Source: Ceratodon purpureus (Eukaryota > Streptophyta > Bryopsida > Pseudoditrichales > Ditrichaceae). Taken from it: DNA of 64,000 nt. The position numbers were made by a program, and so were the translations under genes. Below the pieces are notes generated by a model. That model saw nothing but the letters and a program-made list of their open reading frames with translations, was not told the DNA's origin and ran no database searches. Positions 1 through 9,664 of this stretch are shown in pieces. The stretch spans positions 3,057,561 to 3,121,560 of the forward strand of contig CM026425.1 of the NCBI GenBank assembly GCA_014871385.1, read 5' to 3'. The first letter of the stretch is position 1. The number at the start of each line of letters is the position of its first letter.

Positions 1-1
1 G

Positions 2-1366
2 AGGTTCGAGTTCCCACTGCTCGATGTCCAAGGTCAGAACTCATCGCAGCCTGGCATGATTCCACCTTCAGGTGATTTTCATCAAAACTCGGGAACGTTC
101 AATATGGGCCCACAATTGGATCAAGACTATGGTATGCAGATATCTCATCCTCCGCCAACCAGCCATCATCAGAGCTTCCTCGGAGATTTTGATGATCGCC
201 ATCATCAACAGGTGCCAGTACTGAGCGTGTATGACATGGGATTTTCGGACGCCGTGATGGAGATGCAGCAAGACGAGCCCATGAGCCCATGGCAGGCTAA
301 CAGCAATTACGTCAGCCAAGAGTATGGAGCTCCAAGCATGTCGATGCAGATGAGCGGCGACACGGTGGAGACAATGGACTCAAATATGATGGACACCGGG
401 GATTCGAATTTCACAGGCTATGTTCTTCCTCCACATCCCGTACAGCAGCGACGGACAGTTATCACGAACATTCTAACCTTCGAAGAGATGAAACACATTT
501 TGTTCGAGGAAGAGGCCGAATCAAGATTGCCAGGACGGCGAGGGTTTCGTGTGGTTGCAAGCATTGTTTATGCTTACCGAAGACTCCGAGGACTTGTGAG
601 GAGAAAACGAATGCAAAGGTGTACTCCCAGTAGTCCGTCGGTAAGTAAAACGAATCCATTCCTCTCATTCCTCTTTGAGAATTTAAATCCAAATCATTTT
701 CTGTAATTTCATGTTTAGATCTATGTTCGGGTAATGTCCAATCAGCCTCGGGTTATGAGAAATATTACCTTTCTCAAGCCCTAAGAGTGCCAAGAGAAGT
801 TATTTCCATAGCCATAAGCTCCTTGCACATTACCGGACATAACATCAATAATGGTTAGATTTGTTCAAGGTCACAAAAAACAGTCTTTGATCATGAGAAA
901 CAACCTTGTCCTTCTTTTCAGCGGTTGCCTGCCACCTCTAGAGTTATGATCTGCATTGACGTTATGGTTGTATCTTGCTTTTTTTGGAACCTTGCAGGGT
1001 GAGGGAAGTGGATCTAGCAAGTTGAAGAGGATAAAGTCTGCGGACTGCAGTAGAGTATACCAAGGGGTCAAGCAACGGAAAGGGAAGTGGGTGGCGGAGA
1101 TAAGGGTTAGCAGGATGCCTGACAAAGTGTGGTTAGGATCGTTTCTGTCGGAGAAGCAAGCTGCACTGGCTTACGACGCCGGTTTGCATCACTGCAGCAT
1201 GAAGAGAACCAAGATATTCAACTTCAAGGAATCCCCTCAGCGACTAGGGCCTTCGCAGTACGTGGGTTTGCTTGCCATGTCGAAGGAAGACAGGAAGACC
1301 ACGGTTCAGACCTTGGCGGCTGATTACGCCATGGCTTACGGATCATCGAACAACAATATTCGGTGA
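2..1366 (+). CDS. AP2/ERF-domain transcription factor, 5' end outside the window
   Basis: Probable DNA-binding transcription factor acting in the nucleus. Exon A is open in frame from base 2 to 640 and ends at a GTAAGT donor (641); exon B runs 998-1366 after a TTGCAG acceptor, and both are in phase 0. Exon B encodes one AP2 domain: VYQGVKQRKGKWVAEIR, then KVWLGSF, AALAYDAG and KIFNF, which match the beta strands and helix of the family. The usual YRG motif reads YQG, and the segment after the third strand is atypical (HHCSMKRTK). Upstream is a Met-, Gln- and Asp-rich low-complexity region typical of activation domains, then a basic stretch (YRRLRGLVRRKRMQRC). The Met at 56 is probably internal, because the frame stays open upstream of it. 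Having one AP2 domain suggests ERF-type, but the variant residues leave the subfamily open. Splicing is inferred from consensus sites only. Confidence 0.85.
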
Positions 1367-4336
1367 ACTACATTTTGCATCGATCACGTGTCTAGGTATA
1401 TTGTGTCCAGACTGCATTCAGTAGAGTCAATCATTTAGAGATCGATGCAGCATTGATTTGAGAAATCATTTTTGATTCATTCAAAACTAGTTTAGAAGAT
1501 TGTGGATACCAGAATTCATTGCGGCAGTGCCGACAGACATGTACAGGTGTAGAGTTTATGGATACTGATTGTACAGAAGATGTAGCCATTTTGTTAGGTT
1601 TAGCTTCGCCCGATTGGCATTTGTGAGTTAGATAATTAGGTTTGCATGCATTCTGTAAATTGAATTTTAAGTGAATCTTCGCTTCAAGTTGGAATTCTCT
1701 GCCATCAACTTAGTGGTTTGCTGAAGACTGTTGTTTGGTTTGTCAAATTCATATAAGATATAAGGTAGGAGCAACCAAAATCGCCACCGTTCTAAGATCG
1801 CTCAAATGCTCAATAGTAGCTCATTTGAGAGGGGAAATGTAGGTCTTTTAGTACATTGGTTATTTTTTAGGTCACAATGAATAAGGGATGTACTAGTCAC
1901 ATACATTTATGCTCTGAAATGAATTATTGTTAGACATTTAGACATTTCAGCGAGTGGAGAACATTCAGCGAGTGGAGAACAAAGGCGATTTTACAACATC
2001 CTATCTTAAGTTCATTAATTAACTAGAGATGGGAGTGAACAAGTGCTATTGATGAGGATGATAGGGTAGAAGATTGAGAAATCCAAAGACGTGCACAACA
2101 GACCGCACTAGACCAGGTGTCTTGTTGCAGCTGCAACTTTAATGCACAAATTTATTTATTGCCATTTTATTTTTGGTAGAGAGTGCGCTTCGATGCAGTG
2201 CTATTTTCTTTTCTTTTGGACTTGAGAAATCAAAAGCATTGTATTTACCATGTGGTCAAATATTGGACAAAAACCCATTTTCATCCAACTATTTTAGGTA
2301 TGTTTGTTGTGAGCATCTATTTTCATCAATTTATTGTGAGTATGTTGAGTCAGGGATTGGTTATGAAATATTAATAAAACATATGTTCCCCAAATCATGC
2401 ATCTTACAAATGAATTTTTATAGCTCCTAACATTCCTTGACCATTTTTCACCAAAAACATTTTAAAACTACCATTTCTAAAGCAGAGAGTGAAAAATAAA
2501 ACAAAAAAAATCCTTTGCATCTTTAATTGTAGGATTTTTTCTAATATAATTAGAAGAACAATGAATAAAAAAAATTGTAGTACATTTGACCGCATGGATT
2601 GGAAAATTATATAGTTTGAAATAAGTAATATTTTTTTTTTTCTATCCCAGCCATGTACGATTTGCGGACTTGGACTCCTCTTGGTGTCGGATTTTTGCAC
2701 TACACAAGATCTAAATTTTACACTAGTATAGTGTGCATGATGTTGATTTCTTTTACAACCTACATTAGAAGTTGCAAAGAAGTGTAGCATTGTAGAAAAA
2801 TTGTGAAATGAACATGGGTTCATAATATTATCAATACACATAATAATTTCTTGTAGAACTTGAATCTATAGGGGCAAAAAAAAGGTTTGTGTCTATTATT
2901 CAAGTATTTTAAAAAATAAAAATAAATTCTACAATTTAAAATCTACAATTAATATGATATAAAGATTTTTTTTTGCATCTTGACCAATAAGGGTGAGAAA
3001 AAAAATGTCACTTTATAGAATGAACTTTTTCCTCTATGGATAAGGCTTTTTTCTAACAATTTAAAAGGGACTTACGAGTTATTGTTAACCAATTTTTTGC
3101 ATTGATGTGTTTGAAGAAGGGGAATGCTAGGAACATGGTTGCGGTCACATGGAAGAGTAGTGCAATGCGGTTCTGAGAGAGAGTAGCAGGGAGCGTAGTA
3201 TAGCTTAACCTCGGTATTAGGTTGTCAATGATGAGGCATGTCCCCGGACCGGGTTGTCAAGGACCTAGGGTTTTGGCTAGTGAGGGCATTGAAGGAGTAA
3301 CAACGCTTTTAAGAGATCATTCAAACCTGGAAAGACGGGCGTCATTAGCATTCGAGAAGCGTTAAGCAGTGTTTAGAGTAAGGACACTAATGGAAGAGAA
3401 GACTGCATTCATTTGGCAAGCTCATAAGAAATCAAAGTGAAGACAAGAGGTAAGCAAATAAGAGAGAGAGTTGTTTATAGCACGGACCACGAGGGACTTG
3501 AAGTACAAAAGAAGGGCTGCTTGTAGCTACTACAATGTCTCATACTACATGCTATTCTCTAATCAAAATTAGATTGTCTCTCTATTCTTGCTCTACAACT
3601 TTACACCTAAACTTTGTAAAAAATTATCGCCAAGACACTCATAGTTTTCTCCAATGGCAAATGTTGCCGTTCCATACTATAGTCATCGCTGCCACTTGTC
3701 AAAAGGGGGGGTAACTGTTACTTGTATTAGAAATCTCAAAAGTAGTAAAGGAATGTAGCAATTCTTTTGGATCTTATCAAAGCCAAGGAATATCAACTTT
3801 AAAGAACATATTAACTTCTTTTCCTAATTAACATAGTACTTGGAAGTTGGAACCTACCTGAAATTCTAAATGTTTCCCAAACTTGTAATCCTTAAGGAAT
3901 TAAGACATGCGCCATAAATCATTGTTTAATGTTCATTACAAATCCATCAGAACAATCAACATTATAATAATTATACCTTTGAGACCATTCTTAACAATGC
4001 TCATACAAAGTTTTAATACTTTTCTCATCCATTCAACAAACTCATTGGTTGCACCACACTCTATGTATTAATAAGTGATGAATCAAAGGTGTAAGATTGA
4101 CAAGGTGGTTTTATCTATGCATTTCATTGCTATCATCATTCAATTGAAACTTCTCTTTAATATAAAAATGATGTAACTTCAAGAACTTAATAATATGTTT
4201 TTGGATAAGGATTTTAAAAGGGTCTTTGAAGAATGTAAAGTTATAAAACATAAATTTTCAATCAAACGTAAATATAACATCATATATAACTAAAGGATTG
4301 ATATATACAAATTGAGTTTTTAAAATATTTATCTAA
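1367..4336. other. Intergenic DNA, no gene seen
   Basis: About 3 kb separating the AP2 gene and the lectin kinase, whose 3' ends face each other. It is AT-rich with short chance reading frames. A near-perfect 18-bp tandem duplication (attcagcgagtggagaac) lies at about 1945-1980. The stretch 3110-3700 is less AT-rich and could be an old retroelement fragment, but I find no protein similarity, long repeat or terminal structure to support that. Confidence 0.6.
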
Positions 4337-6664
4337 TCAAGGAAGCTCATGTCCTAAACTTGTTGATGTGAGAAGTGATTGTGTCTTGCGTCTATGAGAG
4401 AAGTGTTGATGTTTACTTAACAAACTAGAACTATATTGAATTGCTTGTGTATCATCTTCTAGTGGTGAATAGGGGCCAGCTGGCCTTCTTGATGGTAAAT
4501 TTGAAATCAAATTTACCATTGTTGTCGAAGTATTGGACGCATTTTCTAATTCTTTAATTGCTTGCTTTACAACTCTTATAGATGGTCGAGATTTTGGATT
4601 TGGCAAACAACACATCATGCTTGTATGTAAAAGACTCATAATCTTCTTTCCTTCTTCAAATTCTACCAATGGCTCAATCAATGGCATTGATGATGTCAAA
4701 CTAGTGCTTGGCTCAAGAGATTTGTTTGAACCATGTCTACAAAGTCGACTTCTTGTAGGCATTGAATTGCCACTAGCATTTTTTGAATGGTATAAATCTT
4801 GAGTGAGTAGATTGCGGTCAACAACACTCAAGATATTGTTTGCCTCATGTGCACGCCATACACTTTGTAATAAAAATATATCTTCGTCTATACCATCAGC
4901 TTGTTGATTTAGTGGTGGCTTGCCACATAATACTTCAAGCATAAGTATTCCAAAACTATAAACATCTGACTCTTTTGTTGCTTTTCCAGTGTAGGGTAGC
5001 TCCGGTGCCATATAACTGAGTGTACCTGCCGCTAAGGTTGTTTTTTCCAACTTCCCATGATCTATAAGGCGGGCAAGTCCAAAGTCTCCAAGATGTGGAT
5101 TCATATCATCATCCAACATGACATTGCTGGATTTGATGTCTCGATGTAGAATACATTGCACCCAATCTTCATGAAGATATTCAATTGCAGCGGCAATACC
5201 ACTAAGTATGGAACAACGCAATGTCCACGGAAGCACTCCCTCAAACTTCTTGTATTTAAGATCATTAGGGTGTTTCTGTCGTTTTGGAAACAACCATTCA
5301 TCAAGACTTCCGTTGCTCATGTAATCAAAGACAAGCATGAAGTGCTTTTCTTCAAAGCACCACCCTTGAAGTTGCACCAAATTGCGATGACGAACTTGGT
5401 TGATACTTGACGCTTCTGTTAAAATTGCCTCGATATCACTTCTAGACTCAAAGCGTTTAAAGCTTTTTACAGCAACAATTGGATGATTTGAATGCGTTTC
5501 AAGAGTGGCCTTGTATACAATTCCAAATGCACCACTTCCAAGAATGGTACTCTCATGGAAATTCTTTGTTGCCTTCTTTAGATCTTTGTAAGCAAAGTTT
5601 TGTAGATTCATGATGCGAAACGAATTGGAATATTTTGTAGTTACATAACATTTACGTTGCCACCAATGTTTACTCATCAAATAGGCAAGTAATAGAGTAC
5701 AAAAAATAGAGAAAATCATGATTATGATATTTCTTTTAGACAATTGATTCTTTTTCAATTTCATTTCATCCATGAAATAACTTGTGAACTTCCATGATTG
5801 GATATTAAATACATCTCCATGCAAACCGGAAATTGCAATAAATCCAACATACATGTTTTCTTCAAAAATATAAGTTAAATCTATTTTGGGAACTGTGATG
5901 ATTGGTATGGTTGGTTTTAGTATTCCATCTACTAGTGACCCATTTGTCATCCATACCTCAAGTAATAAGGGTGATGCAACATTGTACTCAATCCAAGCTG
6001 TGTAAAATTTGCCATTCCAGGGAAAAGGACATTGGCTTATTCGTTGGCCACATAGATTGTAAGTATACAATGATTCCAGACTATTCAAATCAATGCCAAT
6101 GTGGTTGTCACTTGGATCATTGACAAGATGGTTCTGGAAGGTATCAAACTCCACCCCAAAGTAATTTTGAGGCCATCTTGAACCGTGAATGTGGTCATTT
6201 TTGCCCGTCAAGTCTACATGAGCAATTTTGGAGATATTTGTTGGTACAAAAGTGATACCAAATGTGCTGGTCCCCATCTCTGGTCCACTCCTGTTTGCAC
6301 CCTCTTCTTGAGTAATTGTGAACGTAAAGGATGTGCTAAATGAAAGAATTGAACGTGACATGCTGTCTGTCATCTGCACAGGTTCTTTTGTGTACACGAG
6401 CCGACCACAAGTTTGATGGTCTAGATTCGCACTATCCACAACTAAATTAAGGTTGACGCTGAGGTTTTCTGGAACATGATGGGCATCCTTTTCTAAATAG
6501 AAATCATCCATTGACGAAAATGCTGGGACATCAAAATGGGTGCACAGACCCTGCCAGGGAAGGTCTGCAACAAGTAAGCCTAGCAAGGTCAGTGCCACAA
6601 CTCCAAACTGCGACAAGAAATGGTTGGGATGAAGTGGCTGTCTGATGACGATGGAACCGGCCAT
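4337..6664 (-). CDS. L-type lectin receptor-like kinase, single exon
   Basis: Plasma-membrane receptor kinase of 775 residues. In order: hydrophobic signal segment (about 17-34); legume-type lectin domain (about 44-298) with FGVEFDTFQN and the DNHIGIDLNS loop that supplies metal and sugar contacts in the family; transmembrane helix about 312-330 (IIIMIFSIFCTLLLAYLM); Ser/Thr kinase domain about 370-705. The kinase looks active: glycine loop LGSGAFGIV (375-383), VAVK lysine (400), helix-C glutamate (about 417), HRDIKSSN catalytic loop (507-514), DFG (527-529) and APE (553-555). HRD makes it an RD kinase. A Ser/Thr-rich tail follows. Plant family members sense extracellular ligands in defence or development; the ligand here is unknown. 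No introns or disruptions. The start at 6664 is the first Met before the signal segment. Two direct neighbours are not functionally related. Confidence 0.93.
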   Translation of the reverse strand: MAGSIVIRQPLHPNHFLSQFGVVALTLLGLLVADLPWQGLCTHFDVPAFSSMDDFYLEKDAHHVPENLSVNLNLVVDSANLDHQTCGRLVYTKEPVQMTDSMSRSILSFSTSFTFTITQEEGANRSGPEMGTSTFGITFVPTNISKIAHVDLTGKNDHIHGSRWPQNYFGVEFDTFQNHLVNDPSDNHIGIDLNSLESLYTYNLCGQRISQCPFPWNGKFYTAWIEYNVASPLLLEVWMTNGSLVDGILKPTIPIITVPKIDLTYIFEENMYVGFIAISGLHGDVFNIQSWKFTSYFMDEMKLKKNQLSKRNIIIMIFSIFCTLLLAYLMSKHWWQRKCYVTTKYSNSFRIMNLQNFAYKDLKKATKNFHESTILGSGAFGIVYKATLETHSNHPIVAVKSFKRFESRSDIEAILTEASSINQVRHRNLVQLQGWCFEEKHFMLVFDYMSNGSLDEWLFPKRQKHPNDLKYKKFEGVLPWTLRCSILSGIAAAIEYLHEDWVQCILHRDIKSSNVMLDDDMNPHLGDFGLARLIDHGKLEKTTLAAGTLSYMAPELPYTGKATKESDVYSFGILMLEVLCGKPPLNQQADGIDEDIFLLQSVWRAHEANNILSVVDRNLLTQDLYHSKNASGNSMPTRSRLCRHGSNKSLEPSTSLTSSMPLIEPLVEFEEGKKIMSLLHTSMMCCLPNPKSRPSIRVVKQAIKELENASNTSTTMVNLISNLPSRRPAGPYSPLEDDTQAIQYSSSLLSKHQHFSHRRKTQSLLTSTSLGHELP

Positions 6665-6769
6665 GACAGTAATATTGATGGTTAAGCCCTAAAGTTCTAA
6701 GAGAGCCAAAATGGATCTTTGCGATTCTAGTCAGGCCACTGTGGGTGCGTTCTATTTTTAGATTTTTGG

Positions 6770-7565
6770 AGACTTTTTTTGGTGGTAGATGTGGACGGTA
6801 TCTTTTCATAAAGCCAAAAAAATCAACATTTGGACTCACGGTTCATGAGTTAGATCGTTTTAAAGATTTCTGCCAAACTTCGGGCAAGCTCTCAGCCACT
6901 GTGGATGCAGCAAATTCTGCCCAAAGGCTGCCCAAAATTGCCAAAATCTGCCAAAATCTGCCCAAAGACGAAACTTTGAAATTCCACCAAAAATTTAGAT
7001 TTTGATAATTTTCAAAAATAATTTTTTTTTATTTATAGAGAAGGGACTAGAGCATGTTCCCGCCGTTCGGATTTTCAATCCAAGAATTTTTCATATGCTA
7101 TTTTTATAGTCAAAAAACGGCATTCATTTGTGAATTTCAGCATACCCCCTAGCGGAAAATGGATTTTTTGGCAACCTTCCACAACGTTTTTGAATATGAT
7201 ATTTTTTGGTCATGTACCTAACTCACTTAGGAACAAGAATATGGAGAGACTCATTCCATATCTACTTTAAAAAATGGTTTTTTGGGCCTTCAAAACTCTG
7301 CTGTCCCCTTTTTGCGCAAGGAAAAAAGACTTATTTTCCGACTTTGAACGTTACGATCTTGCAATTGGTGAGGAATGAGTGTGTGAGATTTTGTGGACAT
7401 GTAGACATAGAAGTTAGCTACAAGATCTTACGGTTTGATGTACTGAAAAGGACCCCAAGTTTGCAAACTCCACCTTGCTTTGAAGAGGGGCTGTTTTGAG
7501 GCAGTTTTGATGAAAAATACCCTCATAACTTTAGGGGGTTAATAAACACCGTTTGTTCACAGGTC
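6770..7565 (+). repeat. Diverged dispersed repeat, copy A
   Basis: Non-coding DNA lying upstream of the lectin kinase that shares a series of landmarks, in the same order, with 52700-53650: a 'tttcaaaaataattt' block, an 'aaggga' to 'ccgtt.agattt' block, 'gatcttacggtt.ga', and near the end a 'ttttaggggttaat'-like block. Copies are strongly diverged, with many indels, so this is an old low-copy family rather than a recent insertion. The short frame at 7206-7499 is inside it and is not conserved in the other copy, so I do not call it a gene. Boundaries are approximate. Confidence 0.5.
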
Positions 7566-7584
7566 CCTATGATCTGTTGAAGAT

Positions 7585-8330
7585 AGAAGAAACAAGTGGA
7601 AACCTTGCAGCTTGCAGAGCTTGAAAGATGAGGAACTGAACGAAGTTCACAACTGTGCAGGCCAGATCAATCTTGAATTGAAATTATCAAGGAGCTCGTG
7701 TGCGCAAAGTGGTCAAATACAACTAATAGCCATATCTGACCATGAATACACAACATCCGCAGTGAGTTTCGAAGTCCAAGCTGATGCAACAAAGTTGGCT
7801 CGAAAGTTTTGTTGAATTCAATGACGAAGCTGAAGGAAGTAACGGAGGAAGTAATTGGATGAAACTGGCACAATATTGTGCAACATGTGGAAATAGTACC
7901 GCACTCTACCAATTCTAAGGGACATGACACATCCAGTTACAACGCAGTCTTGCAGGCTCGCAGCTGTGGCTCGCAACTGGGACGATTTGAGGATGGAGGG
8001 ATCCATGTAACTTAACAATGCTGCTATTTGCCTCACAAGCCTGCTTTTGTGGTTAGGCAAACAGTCAAGTTACAAGTCACTTAGTGCAAATTCTGTACGA
8101 CCTACATGTTTGAATAGTTACTTGACGGAGCAAAGAGTTTTAAGCGACAGAATCTTGGGTGCAGTACTACGGTAGTACACATACTTGACCATTATCCAGA
8201 GTGGTTTTCTTGGTCAAAGTTGGTGGAGGGATTTGACTCCTGTTCTGTAGTAACGTGGGTATCATGTTATGAAAAATTGGATTCTGTAGAACAACGTGGC
8301 ATGAACAATCATGCTTTATTTTATCTTAGG
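7585..8330 (+). pseudogene. Decayed coding relic of unknown identity
   Basis: Two successive open stretches in different frames read like protein. The first (7612-7815) contains GQINLELKLSRSS and FEVQADATKLARKF. After a shift of frame near 7800 a second continues with NSMTKLKEVTEEV, NWHNIVQHVEIVPHSTNSKG and QARSCGSQLGRFEDGGIH, interrupted by stop codons. The composition is more balanced than the surrounding AT-rich DNA. I do not recognise the family. It could also be a spliced gene whose introns I cannot place, but the in-frame stops make a relic more likely. Confidence 0.35.
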
Positions 8331-9460
8331 ATATAAGAAAAGAAAGAGAAAGAAAGTATAATTCTAGCAAGGACAGCAAGGTCTGATATTCCTACAGGCC
8401 TGGTGTTATTGTTTGATATTACACTACTAAATTCCTACAGGGCTGGTGTACTACTTTTCCTCTCTTTGATCCAAGATGGGATTTACAGGAGATGCTACAG
8501 AGCTCTGTCTGTCTACTGATATCTTGTTCACCATATCCATTGTTGCTGCCCGACCTTTTCACGTAGGATGTTTTCATGTGCAAATATTTGCTTCAAAGAA
8601 TAGTGCAAAGAGACAGCAAGGACCCCCATACCAGCTCCTTGATGTAGTAAGCTTTGCAAAGGATGGCAATGGTGGCACGAGTGCTCCTGGACCTTGGATG
8701 CAGATGTTGGTTGGGAAGCACAACTCCATACAAACTCCACAATGTTGGTTGCGAAGCACTTACAGTACAGTATACACCTTAGTGCGACCGCGCTTAGTCA
8801 AGAAACACCAAAGCTTGAGGCCCCACAGCCCGAATTGTCCACTAGATCAGACCACGAGATCTTGTCCGGCCCTTTGTTTTAGGTGGATCAGCCTGACAAA
8901 CTCATCATGGTACTTTCTGCATGTAAGTTGCTACTGTCTTACTACAATTCTTAAACTCTTTCAGAGATGAAACTGAAGTAGAATACTCCCTAGCATATCA
9001 AGGAGATCCGGAGATCGAAAATACTTGGGACAGTGGCATTCAACACGAAGAGTTGGTCATGAACCTGCACTACGAGTCTTGCAATTTGGCAGGGCGCTTG
9101 TCAATTCGCGTTCTGACGTTCTGACCAGGAGATCCAGGGATTTTTTTAATTTTTTGGAAGGGGAGTGCGAGACGCTACCATTTACTGGAATGTGCAGTAA
9201 ACCTGGCTCTACAGTGCGAGAGTTTGTAGGACTTATTGGCGAATTTTTTATTTTTTGAATTATGGATTTGGCGATAACAGATCTGTTTCGACGGATTTAC
9301 TGTTCACAGTACTGGCGATTGCAACGATAAATTAAAAGAACTCTGGCTACCTCATGTCAAAAGCATTTGCATGGTTGGCGACTTCAAAATCCTAACAGAG
9401 CAAAAGTGGCGACTTCGAATTCAGGCCAACAAATAAACACACATCACAGATAAACAAAAT
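8331..9460. other. Intergenic DNA, no confident gene
   Basis: A 164-codon open frame (8476-8970, +) begins with an ATG, but its protein shows no domain, signal or repeat I recognise, and its Cys/Ser-rich composition looks like chance. A short direct repeat (attcctacagg.ctggtgt) occurs at about 8388 and 8432. From 9100 to 9420 there are several GGCGA-containing words that could be subterminal sequence of the adjacent hAT element. Confidence 0.45.
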
Positions 9461-9462
9461 GA

Positions 9463-9560
9463 AAGGAAAATTGATACAAGTGCTAGGGGGAGTTGAACCC
9501 CGGCTTTACAGCCCTGCCCAATGCAGCTAGCACTCCCACCCACCCACCACATGTTAGTAA
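9463..9560 (-). repeat. Possible tRNA-derived short interspersed element
   Basis: Read on the minus strand, the block has an A-box-like word (TAGCTGCATTGGG) and, about 20 bases on, a B-box-like word (GGTTCAACTCC), followed by a non-tRNA tail. This is the layout of a tRNA-derived SINE head. No tRNA cloverleaf or 3' repeat tail could be confirmed by eye, so this is tentative. Confidence 0.25.
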
Positions 9561-9664
9561 ATCCTTTGGAAAAATCAAGACTTGCAAAAGCTTGCCGTCA
9601 TGATGGAAACAGAGGCTTACACATATTTTCACACATTAGCTCCCCTTTGGTTCTCCCCAATTTT

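Noticed and set aside
8476-8970. 164-codon plus-strand frame as a gene
   Set aside because: No domain, Cys/Ser/Thr-rich composition, no splice or leader evidence, and competing frames on the other strand.
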